Assembly (NCBI GenBank): GCA_944320555.1
Contig: CALUHX010000004.1
Location: forward strand, 1-64,000
DNA length: 64,000 nucleotides
Origin: an uncultured Butyricimonas sp.
GTDB lineage: Bacteria; Bacteroidota; Bacteroidia; Bacteroidales; Marinifilaceae
Direction: 5' to 3'
Shown here one piece after another: positions 16,499 through 26,920 of the stretch. The notes under the pieces are model-generated. The model was not told the DNA's origin. It worked only from the letters and a program-made list of their open reading frames with translations, and did not search any database. Each line of letters begins with the position of its first letter. Within the stretch, counting starts at the first letter, position 1. Position numbers and translations under genes: made by a program.

Positions 16499-16529
16499 TT
16501 GCGTAAATGATTCCGCCGCCATACTTTTG
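16499..16529 (+). promoter_or_regulatory. Promoter of the efflux operon
   Basis: TTG (16499-16501), a 20-base spacer, TACTTTTG (16522-16529). It lies 24 bases before the ATG at 16554 and overlaps an upstream in-frame start at 16527, which it excludes. Confidence 0.7.
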
Positions 16530-16553
16530 CTTCAGAAAAAAACGAAACAATGT

Positions 16554-17885
16554 ATGAACAAGCGGATACACATTACAACCATCATTCTTATAATCATTCC
16601 ATCCTTGGTGGGTTTCTCTCAGGAGAAACCCACTTCTTCTTGGACCCTGAGAGAATGTATCGAGTACGCCCGGAAAAACAATATCCAAGTGCAAACCACC
16701 CGGGCCAACAGTGAAAGTGCGAAAGTGGACTTGCTCACCAGCAAGGCGCAATTGTTTCCCTCCCTCATATTCTCCAGCGATCAAGGCCTGAGCCATCAGA
16801 AAACGGAACAGGCAGACGGGAGTTACGAAGGACAAAGCGCCTATTCGGGCAGCTACTCTCTCAGCGCGGGAGTTTCCTTATATAATGGAGGCCGCCTCAC
16901 CCGCTCCATCCGCCAGCAGGAAATGAACACCGAGGCGATGGAATACCAAGTGGCCATGGCGGAAAACGACATTGAAATCAGCGTCACGGAAGCCTACCTG
17001 CAAATATTGTACGCCAGCGAATCGTTAAAGACCAACCGGTTGACGGTGGAGACCTCCCAAGCGGACTTGCAACGCTCGAAAGCCCTGTTGGAAGCCGGCC
17101 AAATCGCAGAAAGCGATTACGCCCAAATTGAGGCGCAATACTACAACGACTTGTACCAAGTGACAATAGCCGAGAACACTCTGGCCTCGGCAAAACTGGA
17201 CTTAAAACAACTTCTGGAATTGGACATCGACGACCCGTTTGAAATCCACTTCCCGGAACTGGACGACACCCAGGTTCTGAAACAAGCCCCCTCTTTGGAA
17301 GAAGTGTACCGGACAGCTTTGGAAGTCATGCCCGAAATGCAAAACAGCAGACTGAACGTGAGCGCAGCCGAACTGGAAGAGAAAATCGCCGCCAGCGACC
17401 GCTTGCCCAGCGTGTCGCTCAACGCTTCCGTTTCCACGGGCCACAATTCCCAAGACGACACCTCTTTCGGCAAACAACTGAATCACCGGCTGAGCGAGAA
17501 CATCGGACTGAGCATCAGCATACCCATCGCACAAAACCGACAAACCAAATCCGCAGTGGAAAAGGCCAGGCTGGCCACCGAAACGGCCCGTCTGGAGGAA
17601 ATCAGCACTCGCAAAACGCTGCTCAAGACCGTGGAAACGCTGCACCAAAACGTGCTCTCGGCGCAAAGCCGCTATCAAGCCGCCGCGAACAGCGTGAAAT
17701 CGGCCTCCACCAGCTACCGCCTCGTGCAAGAACAATTCAACGCCGGCATGGCCAACACGGTCGAATTGCTGACGGAAAAAAACAATTACCTTTCCGCCCT
17801 GCAGGAACAAATACAGGCCAAATTCGACGCCATCCTGTCGCTCAAACTGTTGAATTTCTATCAAAACCAACCTATCGAACTATAA
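16554..17885 (+). CDS. TolC-family outer-membrane efflux protein
   Basis: 443 residues with a Sec signal (MNKRIHITTIILIIIPSL...FSQ). Two outer-membrane-efflux repeats: WTLRECIEYARKNNIQVQTT in the first and long Gln/Glu/Ala-rich helices such as LETVETLHQNVLSAQSRYQA in the second. It forms the trimeric channel of a tripartite pump. The membrane fusion protein follows 13 bases downstream, then the MacB-type ATPase and permease, so all four act as one MacAB-TolC-like exporter. Confidence 0.94.
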   Translation: MNKRIHITTIILIIIPSLVGFSQEKPTSSWTLRECIEYARKNNIQVQTTRANSESAKVDLLTSKAQLFPSLIFSSDQGLSHQKTEQADGSYEGQSAYSGSYSLSAGVSLYNGGRLTRSIRQQEMNTEAMEYQVAMAENDIEISVTEAYLQILYASESLKTNRLTVETSQADLQRSKALLEAGQIAESDYAQIEAQYYNDLYQVTIAENTLASAKLDLKQLLELDIDDPFEIHFPELDDTQVLKQAPSLEEVYRTALEVMPEMQNSRLNVSAAELEEKIAASDRLPSVSLNASVSTGHNSQDDTSFGKQLNHRLSENIGLSISIPIAQNRQTKSAVEKARLATETARLEEISTRKTLLKTVETLHQNVLSAQSRYQAAANSVKSASTSYRLVQEQFNAGMANTVELLTEKNNYLSALQEQIQAKFDAILSLKLLNFYQNQPIEL

Positions 17886-17898
17886 AACAAAAGATACA

Positions 17899-19068
17899 AT
17901 GAAAAAGATAACGATTATCATCATCGTCGTGGCCGTTGCGGTCGGAGCCTACTTCCTTTTCTTCAACGGCAAAGAGAAGCCCGTCACTTATACGACGACC
18001 CCCGTCGAACGGGGAAACATCAACACCACTGTCACTGCCACCGGCACGCTCGAGGCCATCATCCAAGTCGACGTGGGAACCCAAGTGTCCGGCAAAATCG
18101 CGAACATATACGTGGACTACAACAGCATAGTCACCAAAGGCATGGTGCTGGCGGAACTGGACCAAGAACTGCTGAAAGCCACGCTCGCCTCGCAGGAGGC
18201 CAGTCTGGAGTCAGCCAAAAGCGAGTACGAGTACCAGAAAAAGAACTTCGCCCGCCTCTCCGGCCTTCACGACAAAAATCTGATTAGCGACACGGAATTC
18301 GAAGAGGCCCAATACCAATACGTCACGGCGGAGAAAAGCTACGAGCGGGCGCAAGCCGAAATGGTCAGCGCCAAGCAAAACCTTGACTACGCCACCATCA
18401 CCTCGCCCATCGACGGAGTGGTCCTCTCCCGCGAGGTGGAGGAAGGACAGACCGTCGCCGCGAGCTTCGAGACCCCGACCATGTTCACCATCGCCAACGA
18501 CCTGCGCAAAATGCAAGTGATCGCCGACGTGGACGAGGCCGACATCGGACAGGTGCGCGAGGGCCAACGGGTGACATTCACTGTGGACGCCTATCCGGAC
18601 GACACCTTCAACGGCGAAGTGACCCAGGTGCGCCTTTATCCGACCACGGAGAACAACGTCGTCACCTACGAGGTGGTCATCAACGCCCCGAATCCCGACC
18701 TTAAATTGAAACCGGGACTGACGGCCAACATCACCGTCTACACCATGGAGAAAAACGACATACTGCTCGCGCCGTTGCGCGCCTTCCGCTTCACCCCCAA
18801 CGACCCCGCCCTGCAAACTCCGACCGCCCAACGCGGCGAGGAAGTGGTGTGGCTGCAAACCCCCGAGGGACTGAAAGCCTCCGTCGTGAAGACCGGAGTC
18901 TCCGACGGCATCAATCAGGAAATAATCTCGGGAGTGAAAGAGGGCGACTTGCTCGTGACCGGCGTCCAGCTGGACGACATCCCGCAAATGGGAGGCCCCG
19001 CCGACGAGACCAACCCCTTCATGCCCAGCCACCCGGGCTCTGACCGCAACAAGAACAAAAAGAAATGA
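17899..19068 (+). CDS. macA: MacA-like periplasmic adaptor (HlyD/RND family)
   Basis: 389 residues. A single N-terminal TM anchor (MKKITIIIIVVAVAVGAYFLFF) precedes the barrel-sandwich/lipoyl half (TGTLEAIIQVDVGTQVSGKI), a coiled-coil hairpin (about 95-145, SLESAKSEYEYQKKNFARLS), the second lipoyl half (ATITSPIDGVVLSREVEEGQ) and a beta-barrel. It links the MacB inner-membrane complex to TolC. Three bases separate it from the ATPase gene. The last 15 residues are a basic, Asn/Lys-rich tail. Confidence 0.93.
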   Translation: MKKITIIIIVVAVAVGAYFLFFNGKEKPVTYTTTPVERGNINTTVTATGTLEAIIQVDVGTQVSGKIANIYVDYNSIVTKGMVLAELDQELLKATLASQEASLESAKSEYEYQKKNFARLSGLHDKNLISDTEFEEAQYQYVTAEKSYERAQAEMVSAKQNLDYATITSPIDGVVLSREVEEGQTVAASFETPTMFTIANDLRKMQVIADVDEADIGQVREGQRVTFTVDAYPDDTFNGEVTQVRLYPTTENNVVTYEVVINAPNPDLKLKPGLTANITVYTMEKNDILLAPLRAFRFTPNDPALQTPTAQRGEEVVWLQTPEGLKASVVKTGVSDGINQEIISGVKEGDLLVTGVQLDDIPQMGGPADETNPFMPSHPGSDRNKNKKK

Positions 19069-19071
19069 GCC

Positions 19072-19815
19072 ATGTCAAACACCATCATCAAAATAGTAAA
19101 TCTAAAACGAGACTTCAAAGTCGGTTCAGAAACGGTGCATGCCCTCCGGGGCATCACCTTTTCAATCGAGGAAGGAGAGTTCGTGACCATCATGGGCACC
19201 AGCGGCTCGGGAAAGTCCACCCTCCTCAACATCCTCGGCTGTCTCGACACGCCCACGTCGGGCGACTACTTCCTTGACGGCATATCCGTCCGGGAGATGG
19301 GGAAAAACGACCGGGCGACCCTGCGCAACCGGAAAATAGGTTTCGTATTCCAATCCTACAACTTGTTGCCCAAGACCACCGCCCTCGAGAACGTGGAACT
19401 GCCTCTGCTCTACAACCCCTCCGTTTCCTCCCGGGAACGACGGGAAAAAGCCATCAGGGCCCTCGAGGAAGTGGGACTGCATGACCGCATCAACCACCGG
19501 TCCAACCAAATGTCCGGAGGGCAACAGCAACGCGTGGCCATCGCCCGCGCCATCGTCAACGACCCCGTCATCCTCCTCGCCGACGAGGCAACGGGCAACC
19601 TCGACACCCGCACCTCCTTCGAGATACTCACCCTCTTCCAACGCCTTCACGACGAGGGACGCACCATCATTTTCGTCACCCACAACCCCGAGATAGCCCA
19701 GTTCAGCAGCCGCAACATCGTGCTGCGCGACGGCCACATCACGGAGGACAAGACAAATTCGTCAGTCGCCTCGGCCAAAGAGGTCCTGGCCACATTACCA
19801 AAAGAAAACGAATAA
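19072..19815 (+). CDS. MacB-type ABC transporter ATP-binding protein
   Basis: 247-residue ATPase of the MacB/LolD group. Walker [10 protein letters not shown] (42-50), Q-loop [10 protein letters not shown], signature SGGQQQR (148-154), Walker [10 protein letters not shown] (166-174), H-loop VTHNPE. In this operon the ATPase and permease of MacB are separate genes, common in this phylum. Overall role: mechanotransmission-type export of a lipopeptide, toxin or drug; the substrate is unknown. Confidence 0.96.
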   Translation: MSNTIIKIVNLKRDFKVGSETVHALRGITFSIEEGEFVTIMGTSGSGKSTLLNILGCLDTPTSGDYFLDGISVREMGKNDRATLRNRKIGFVFQSYNLLPKTTALENVELPLLYNPSVSSRERREKAIRALEEVGLHDRINHRSNQMSGGQQQRVAIARAIVNDPVILLADEATGNLDTRTSFEILTLFQRLHDEGRTIIFVTHNPEIAQFSSRNIVLRDGHITEDKTNSSVASAKEVLATLPKENE

Positions 19816-19818
19816 GCC

Positions 19819-21039
19819 ATGAATTACGGAAATCTCATACGCATCGCGCTGCGCGCGCTAAACAACAACAAATTCCGGGGCTTCCTCACCATGCTCGGCA
19901 TCATCATCGGCGTGGCCTCCGTCATCGCCATGCTCGCCATCGGACAAGGCTCCAAACGCAGCATACGGGAACAAATCTCAGAAATGGGCTCCAACATGAT
20001 TATGATCCACCCGGGCCAGGGCCGGTTCGGAGGCGTGCGCCAAAGCGCGGCCGACATGGAGACACTCAAAATCAGGGACTACGAGAGCATTCGCCGCGAG
20101 GTGCGCCTCATCGACAACTGCAGTCCCAGCGTCAACGCAAGCGGACAAGTCATCTACGGGGCCAACAACTCCCCCACCACCATGTACGGCATCAACCGCG
20201 ACTACCTCGACATCCGCAAGCTCGTCGTCGAAAAGGGAGAGATGTTCACCGACCACGACATCGCCACCTCCGCCAAAGTATGCGTTGTCGGCACCACCAT
20301 CGTCAAGGAACTCTTCACCAACGGAGAGGACCCGCTCGGCAAGACCATCCGTTTCGACAAAACCCCGTTCCGCATCATCGGTGTCCTCGAGTCCAAGGGA
20401 TACAACTCCATGGGCCAGGACCAGGACGACCTCATCCTTGCCCCGTACACCACCGTCCAAAAACGGATTCTCGCCATCACCCACCTCCAAGGCATATACG
20501 CCTCCGCCGTCACGGAAGAAGCTTCCGAGCCGGCCATAGAGGAGATATCCGCCATCCTGCGTCAAAACCACAACCTCGCCGCCGACGAGGAAGACGACTT
20601 CAACGTCCGCTCCCAGGAAGAGCTCAGTTCCATGCTCAGCAGCACCACCGAGCTGATGACCGTCCTCCTCGCCTGCATCGCCGGGATATCCCTGCTTGTG
20701 GGCGGCATCGGAATCATGAACATCATGTACGTCTCTGTCACAGAGCGCACCCGAGAAATCGGCCTCCGCATGTCCATTGGCGCCAAAGGCCGGCACATCC
20801 TCTTCCAATTCCTCATCGAGGCCGTCATCATCAGCGTCACGGGGGGAATCATCGGCGTGCTGCTCGGCATCGGAGCCTCCATGGTCATCAAATACGGAAT
20901 CGGATGGCCCGTCTACATCCAACTCTATTCCGTCGTGCTGTCATTCCTTGTCTGCACCATCACCGGAATATTCTTCGGGTGGTACCCGGCCCAAAAAGCC
21001 TCCAACCTTAACCCGATAGACGCGATCCGCTACGAGTGA
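19819..21039 (+). CDS. MacB-type ABC transporter permease
   Basis: 406 residues: one N-terminal TM (FRGFLTMLGIIIGVASVIAM), a ~230-residue periplasmic MacB_PCD domain (GSNMIMIHPGQ... onward) and a C-terminal FtsX domain with three TMs (LLVGGIGIMNIMYVSVTERT, then two more). It starts 3 bases after the ATPase gene and ends the exporter segment. Confidence 0.94.
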   Translation: MNYGNLIRIALRALNNNKFRGFLTMLGIIIGVASVIAMLAIGQGSKRSIREQISEMGSNMIMIHPGQGRFGGVRQSAADMETLKIRDYESIRREVRLIDNCSPSVNASGQVIYGANNSPTTMYGINRDYLDIRKLVVEKGEMFTDHDIATSAKVCVVGTTIVKELFTNGEDPLGKTIRFDKTPFRIIGVLESKGYNSMGQDQDDLILAPYTTVQKRILAITHLQGIYASAVTEEASEPAIEEISAILRQNHNLAADEEDDFNVRSQEELSSMLSSTTELMTVLLACIAGISLLVGGIGIMNIMYVSVTERTREIGLRMSIGAKGRHILFQFLIEAVIISVTGGIIGVLLGIGASMVIKYGIGWPVYIQLYSVVLSFLVCTITGIFFGWYPAQKASNLNPIDAIRYE

Positions 21040-21042
21040 CCC

Positions 21043-21073
21043 TTTCATTTTCTGCGAGGAATCACTAACTTTG
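21043..21073 (+). promoter_or_regulatory. Promoter of the two-component system
   Basis: TTTC (21043-21046), a 19-base spacer, TAACTTTG (21066-21073), 14 bases before the histidine kinase ATG. It suggests the sensor and regulator can be expressed independently of the pump. Confidence 0.6.
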
Positions 21074-21087
21074 CGAAAAACACCGCC

Positions 21088-22158
21088 ATGAGAAAAAGTG
21101 CGATACAAAAGACCGTGCTCGTCGCCATCCACGTGATAGGCTGGGGATTCGTGTTCCTGTTGCCGCTCTTCATCGTCCGCAACGCCTCGCGCCCCATCAC
21201 GTGGACGTGGTATTCCGGGTTCTGCGCCCTTCCCCTGGCCTGCGTCCTTCTCTTCTACACCAACACCTTCCTCATCATCGAGCGCACCCTGTTCCGGAAA
21301 AGAATCATCCGCTTCGTTCTCGTCAACCTGATATACATCGTCTCCCTCGGCCTCCTCCTCCACGCCTGGCAGGAATTCCACCGGGACCATTTCTATCCAC
21401 CCCAGACGGAACAAAACGAAAAGGAGACCGAGCAAAAAAAATACCCCCACCCACCCATTGTCCTCTTCATCGGGCGCGACATGCTCCTCATGGGACTCAC
21501 GGTGGCCCTCAGCGTGGCCCTCAAAATCACCGGCAACTGGTACAAAATAGAACGGGAGAAACAAGAACTGGAAAAAGCGCGCGCGGAAGCCGAGCTCAAA
21601 AATTTGAAAAGCCAACTGAACCCGCACTTCCTTTTCAACACGCTCAACAACATCTACTCCCTCATCGCCATCAACCCCGACCGGGCGCAATACGCCGTCC
21701 AAGACCTCAGCAAACTGCTCCGCCACGTGCTCTACGACAACACGCAAGACCTCGTCCCTCTCGACAGGGAAATCGACTTCACCCGCAGCTACATCGAACT
21801 GATGAGCCTGCGGCTCTCCCCCAACACCAGGCTCGAGGTCCGCTTCCCGGAAAATGGCAAAGGCGCCCTCGTCGCCCCGCTGCTCTTCATTCCTCTTGTT
21901 GAAAACGCCTTCAAACACGGAGTCAGCGCCACCCGCGACTCGTTCATACGCGTCTCCGTCTCGCTCCCCGACTCCGACCGGCTCGAATGCCTCGTGGAAA
22001 ACAGCAACTTCCCGAAGGCGGACAACGACCGCAGCGGCTCCGGCATCGGAATCCAGAACCTGCGCCGCCGCCTCGAGCTTCTGTACCCGGGAAAATACTC
22101 TTTCCAAACCGGCATTTCCGGCGACCGTTTTTCGGCACATCTGATTATTCACCTTTAA
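21088..22158 (+). CDS. LytS/YehU-type sensor histidine kinase
   Basis: 356 residues. Four N-terminal TM segments (about 10-30, 45-65, 75-95, 125-145) with a short charged loop, then a coiled coil and a His_kinase domain (LKSQLNPHFLFNTLNNIYSL, phospho-acceptor His180) and an HATPase domain (PLVENAFKHGVSA as N-box, SGIGIQNLRRRLELLY as G-box). The response regulator follows 10 bases downstream. By position it probably regulates the TolC-MacAB exporter just upstream. Confidence 0.94.
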   Translation: MRKSAIQKTVLVAIHVIGWGFVFLLPLFIVRNASRPITWTWYSGFCALPLACVLLFYTNTFLIIERTLFRKRIIRFVLVNLIYIVSLGLLLHAWQEFHRDHFYPPQTEQNEKETEQKKYPHPPIVLFIGRDMLLMGLTVALSVALKITGNWYKIEREKQELEKARAEAELKNLKSQLNPHFLFNTLNNIYSLIAINPDRAQYAVQDLSKLLRHVLYDNTQDLVPLDREIDFTRSYIELMSLRLSPNTRLEVRFPENGKGALVAPLLFIPLVENAFKHGVSATRDSFIRVSVSLPDSDRLECLVENSNFPKADNDRSGSGIGIQNLRRRLELLYPGKYSFQTGISGDRFSAHLIIHL

Positions 22159-22168
22159 CATCAAAAAC

Positions 22169-22885
22169 ATGAATCTGAACTGCATCATCGTGGATGACGA
22201 GCCGCTCGCTCTCGACCTTCTGGAAACATACGTCCGCCGCACGCCCTTCCTCCGGCTAACCGCACGCTGCGACAACGCAGTCGAGGCCCTCGCCGCTCTC
22301 GACAAAGAACCCGTCGACCTCGCTTTCCTCGACATTCAAATGCCCGAGCTCAACGGGCTGGAACTCTCACGCCTCATCACCCACCGCACAAAAATTGTCT
22401 TCACCACCGCCTTCGAACAATACGCCCTCGAAGGATTCCGCGTCGACGCCGTGGACTATCTCCTCAAACCGTTCAACTACGCCGAGTTCCTCCGCGCCGC
22501 CACCAAGGCGCAGCACCTCGTCGAACTGGAACGCAACCAGACCGCCGACGCCTGCCACCCCGACAGCATATTCGTCAAGAGCGACTACAAGCTCGTCCAA
22601 ATCGAGTTGCGCCACATTCTCTACATCGAAGGCCTCAAGGACTACGTGCGCATCCAGACCGACACCCCGCAGGGCGGAATCCTCACCCTCATGAACATGA
22701 AAAACATCGAGGAACGTCTTCCCGCCGACACCTTCCTCCGCATCCACCGCTCATACATCGTCAACATCAACCAAATAAAGACCATCGAACGCAACCGCAT
22801 CGTGTTCGGCAAAGTCTACATCCCAGTGTCGGACTCCTACAAGGACCGATTCGCCGAAATGCTCGAAAAACGCTCCATCAACTGA
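22169..22885 (+). CDS. LytTR-type response regulator
   Basis: 238 residues. Receiver domain 1-115 with the acidic pair at 9-10, phospho-acceptor Asp55 in LAFLDIQMP, and Lys99 in DYLLKPF. LytTR DNA-binding domain from about 135 (IFVKSDYKLVQIELRHILYI, then FLRIHRSYIVNINQI, RNRIVFGKVYIPVSDSYK). LytTR regulators bind direct repeats; no obvious operator was identified by eye upstream of the pump operon. Confidence 0.95.
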   Translation: MNLNCIIVDDEPLALDLLETYVRRTPFLRLTARCDNAVEALAALDKEPVDLAFLDIQMPELNGLELSRLITHRTKIVFTTAFEQYALEGFRVDAVDYLLKPFNYAEFLRAATKAQHLVELERNQTADACHPDSIFVKSDYKLVQIELRHILYIEGLKDYVRIQTDTPQGGILTLMNMKNIEERLPADTFLRIHRSYIVNINQIKTIERNRIVFGKVYIPVSDSYKDRFAEMLEKRSIN

Positions 22886-22938
22886 ACGCGTCTTGAAAAA
22901 TATGCTAACTTCGCGGGAAAACCGTAAAACCACATCGC

Positions 22939-24120
<1,182 letters not shown>

Positions 24121-24311
24121 CCCCGCCCGGCGGTTGCTCCCGGCGGGGCGACCGCCAGCCCTTGCGGTCACTACAACTTCCCCTGCGAAAAATAGGAATT
24201 CGCCGAAGGAATCTCCGGCAGTATCCCCCACTTATTATCAACAATCGTAATGCTATCCTTTTACTATCTGCCACATTTTGGGGACACTCCTTAAAAGCTA
24301 AAGGCAATTTA

Positions 24312-25847
24312 TTATCTCTTCTTGTACTTATACAAACATTTACCGTTTTCTAAATACATTACGGGGAATACGTCTTGCAAATCAATATTCAATAAATATC
24401 GCTCTCTTAAATAATTCAAATCCGATAACAACAAATAATAATCAGTTTGATGGTTTTTATCCAGCTTATCACAAAGTCTAATATCACATATGCCAAAGTT
24501 ATCATCGCATACATTCTGATATAAAAGAACATTCTCACATATGAGTACACTTTTTGATGAATTTGCTTGCATGTAATTACTAACCATCTGCACTTCCTTA
24601 AACCGTTCTTGATATTCAAGCTCTGACATTCTTAATCTGAGAGAGTAAGTTGTATATAACGAAAAAACCAAAGCCATACAGGCTATTAGTCCTATTTGAT
24701 TAAACTTGCATTTTATAGAAACGAACATTAGAGGTATTAAATAGAAAAAATTATTGATATACCTATATGTCTCAAATGAAGAAACACGTTCTTCTTTAAT
24801 GAAGAAATAGCCCCTATAATGTAATGTATATAATAAAAGATACACACTAAATAAGACAAACGGGAATACCATATCTAATGTCAATCTTTTGTTACGAATA
24901 AGAAGGTAAATTAGCCACGCAACAGTTATTATAAATACAAAAGAAAAAGCCTCAATACCGAACATAGCTTCAATAAAAGCTGGGAAGAGTATTGTCATAT
25001 ACCGAATTGAGAATGTCGCATTCTTTATATCTTTGGACTCAATTTTTTCTATGTCAAAAACATTTTGGACAAACAAAAAATAGACGCATATAATAAACAC
25101 AAAAGGAATGTATTTCAACAATTCTACAATGTGATTTTTAATATTGAATCTATATTTTCCAAAAGTCAGATAAACAAATTCAATAGCAGGCAAGGTAAGT
25201 AAAGCCAAATTTTCCCTTTTACACATAATTGCCACAAGAAATGCGACAAGACATAGGGTATAGTTATATATACTTTTTCCCCTAAAATAAGTATAGACGA
25301 ATATCAAACAAACAAAACTTGAAAATATCTCTGATAAGAAACAGGTAGTAAACACGTTTATTATAGGCGCACAGCAATAAAGAACCGGTGGAACAAACCA
25401 GGATTTTTGATTCTTTGGAAGTATCGACAATATGAGTAAAATAAAAAAGGCGATGCTGGTATTTGCTATACTCAAAATGGTTGGAGACCATCCAAAAATA
25501 TTCGTAAATAGAGACAAAAAGGTTGGATACATAATAAAATGCCCACCATAAGTAGAGGTTAACATCGGCTCCGTAAGACTTCCGACAGAAACAGCGTCAA
25601 CCAAGAAAGAACTTGGAAATATGTTATATAAGAATTGTCTTGCGCAAAAGCTAAAAACATAAGCATCCTCATACTCCAATCCCCAAAAATGAACGCCATA
25701 ATTATATTTAAACAAAAGAGTTAGAACCAAACAAAGCAATATGCGCTTATACGGTTTTTGTATGGACTTAAAATCCCATATAAGTTCATGAATAAATAGA
25801 ATGAATAAAAATATGATTAGAACGACACATAGATAATACTGCCCCAT
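24312..25847 (-). CDS. Multi-TM membrane protein, probable GT-C glycosyltransferase
   Basis: 511 residues with at least ten hydrophobic segments and an acidic first external loop (GLEYEDAY) in the position where GT-C enzymes carry their catalytic DD/DE motif. I do not recognise a named family. GT-C enzymes transfer sugars from polyprenyl-phosphate carriers on the outer face of the inner membrane. The start at 25847 is chosen because it lies 2 bases after the stop of the polyprenyl-phosphate-type glycosyltransferase gene, with a GGAGAAAGGA ribosome site. AT-rich, like the hxs genes ahead of it, and unlike purM, with which it converges. It is the last gene of the hxs cluster. Confidence 0.6.
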   Translation of the reverse strand: MGQYYLCVVLIIFLFILFIHELIWDFKSIQKPYKRILLCLVLTLLFKYNYGVHFWGLEYEDAYVFSFCARQFLYNIFPSSFLVDAVSVGSLTEPMLTSTYGGHFIMYPTFLSLFTNIFGWSPTILSIANTSIAFFILLILSILPKNQKSWFVPPVLYCCAPIINVFTTCFLSEIFSSFVCLIFVYTYFRGKSIYNYTLCLVAFLVAIMCKRENLALLTLPAIEFVYLTFGKYRFNIKNHIVELLKYIPFVFIICVYFLFVQNVFDIEKIESKDIKNATFSIRYMTILFPAFIEAMFGIEAFSFVFIITVAWLIYLLIRNKRLTLDMVFPFVLFSVYLLLYTLHYRGYFFIKEERVSSFETYRYINNFFYLIPLMFVSIKCKFNQIGLIACMALVFSLYTTYSLRLRMSELEYQERFKEVQMVSNYMQANSSKSVLICENVLLYQNVCDDNFGICDIRLCDKLDKNHQTDYYLLLSDLNYLRERYLLNIDLQDVFPVMYLENGKCLYKYKKR

Positions 25848-25849
25848 TT

Positions 25850-26551
25850 TTATTTTCCTTTCTCCTTTTGTTTTATTGTATAATATACTACTTGACACCC
25901 ATATCTCGCCGAACGTAAAAATTTTATCGAGGATGAAAGATTGTCATATCTCGCAGGGCAATATATTTCTTGTATTTCATACCCTTTTGAGAACGCTTCT
26001 ATAATAATCTGATTGTCAAAAATGAAATCATTTGAAAAATCATGATACTTTATGGACATAAGCACATCTTTTCTATAAGCCCTATAGCCCGTATGATATT
26101 CTGACAAATGTTTCTTAAAACAGATATTTTGAAACATTGTAAGTATTCTATTGCACAAATACTTGTATAACGGCATTCCATTCTTCACCGCCTCCCACCC
26201 TTTTAGCATACGAGAAGCAAGAACAATATCTGCCCCTTGTAGAATTTTGTCTACAATAAGTGTTATCAAATTGGGGTCATATTGATAATCTGGATGAAGC
26301 ATTACAACAATATCAGCGTCTAACATTAACGCTGTATCATAACATGTTTTTTGATTTGCTCCGTATCCAAGATTTTTATTGTGCTTGACGATATGTTTAA
26401 TACGACATTCTTTGGCAACATTTAAAGTGTCATCAGAACTAAAATCATCTACCAAGACGATATCATTGACAATATCATGAGGTATCTCTGATATCGTTTT
26501 CTTTAGAGATTTTGCACAGTTGTAAGCTGGCAGAACAACAATAACTTTCAT
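25850..26551 (-). CDS. Family-2 glycosyltransferase, polyprenyl-phosphate sugar synthase type
   Basis: 233 residues. GT-A fold with MKVIVVLPAYNCAKSL, VLVDDFSSDDT, the nucleotide/metal motif LMLDADIVVMLHPDYQYDP and HTGYRAYRKDVL, the pattern of dolichol-phosphate-mannose synthase-like enzymes. It has no TM tail, so it is cytosolic or peripheral. The expected product is a polyprenyl-phosphate sugar that the following GT-C-like membrane protein would use. It starts 78 bases after hxsA2, behind a hairpin. A role in modifying the HxS peptides is inference from context. Confidence 0.85.
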   Translation of the reverse strand: MKVIVVLPAYNCAKSLKKTISEIPHDIVNDIVLVDDFSSDDTLNVAKECRIKHIVKHNKNLGYGANQKTCYDTALMLDADIVVMLHPDYQYDPNLITLIVDKILQGADIVLASRMLKGWEAVKNGMPLYKYLCNRILTMFQNICFKKHLSEYHTGYRAYRKDVLMSIKYHDFSNDFIFDNQIIIEAFSKGYEIQEIYCPARYDNLSSSIKFLRSARYGCQVVYYTIKQKEKGK

Positions 26552-26579
26552 AAATCAATATCAATTTAAAGTTTCCAAA

Positions 26580-26605
26580 GTGCGCCCAATAAAAATCGGG
26601 CGCAC
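26580..26605 (-). terminator. Intercistronic hairpin between hxsA2 and the glycosyltransferase genes
   Basis: GTGCGCCC / GGGCGCAC, a perfect 8-base GC-rich stem with a 10-base loop, followed on the minus strand by only TTTGG. It is GC-rich in an AT-rich area. It may act as a partial terminator or mRNA stabiliser, making precursor mRNA more abundant than glycosyltransferase mRNA. Confidence 0.65.
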
Positions 26606-26629
26606 CGAAGAATCATTTAGCCTCACAAC

Positions 26630-26887
26630 TCATATGCTCGAATAGTGAGAACTATGCGACCTATGCGAAGTGTGGGAGCTATGCGAACTATGTGAGCTAT
26701 GGGAACTGTGGCTTGCGAGTAGATTAAACTCGGCAGAGGACTGTTCCAGCACCAACGTCTGTTCTTGCTGCTGTTCGATTTGAGTGTCGCTGTTTGTCAC
26801 TTTGGCGACAATCTTTTCTCCAACAGAAGTACAGTAGCTCGCTCCTGCAAGAATTGCAGAGACCGCAAAGAACAAGAGTTTCTTCAT
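26630..26887 (-). CDS. hxsA2: His-Xaa-Ser repeat precursor peptide (Sec-exported form)
   Basis: 85 residues. Residues 1-20 are a Sec-type signal (MKKLLFFAVSAILAGAS). A linker of ~38 residues rich in Gln/Glu leads to eight consecutive His-Xaa-Ser triplets at 60-83 (Xaa = S,S,S,S,T,R,S,Y), and the chain ends HYSSI. This is the substrate type of the Hxs radical-SAM system. It starts 33 bases after hxsC. The end HYSS plus Ile/Leu is shared with the first precursor at 28063-28284. The export signal differs (no lipobox), so the mature peptide should be periplasmic or secreted. Confidence 0.88.
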   Translation of the reverse strand: MKKLLFFAVSAILAGASYCTSVGEKIVAKVTNSDTQIEQQQEQTLVLEQSSAEFNLLASHSSHSSHSSHSSHTSHRSHSSHYSSI

Positions 26888-26920
26888 TGATACCTCCTTC
26901 TTTTAATGTTAGACAATCAG

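Noticed and set aside
24121-24311. GC-rich hairpin CCCCGCC...GGCGGGG after purM as a terminator
   Set aside because: The stem is interrupted and lacks a T-run; support too weak to annotate.
26640-26710. Short repeats resembling a CRISPR array or satellite
   Set aside because: The 9-base periodicity encodes the His-Xaa-Ser triplets of hxsA2; there are no spacers.
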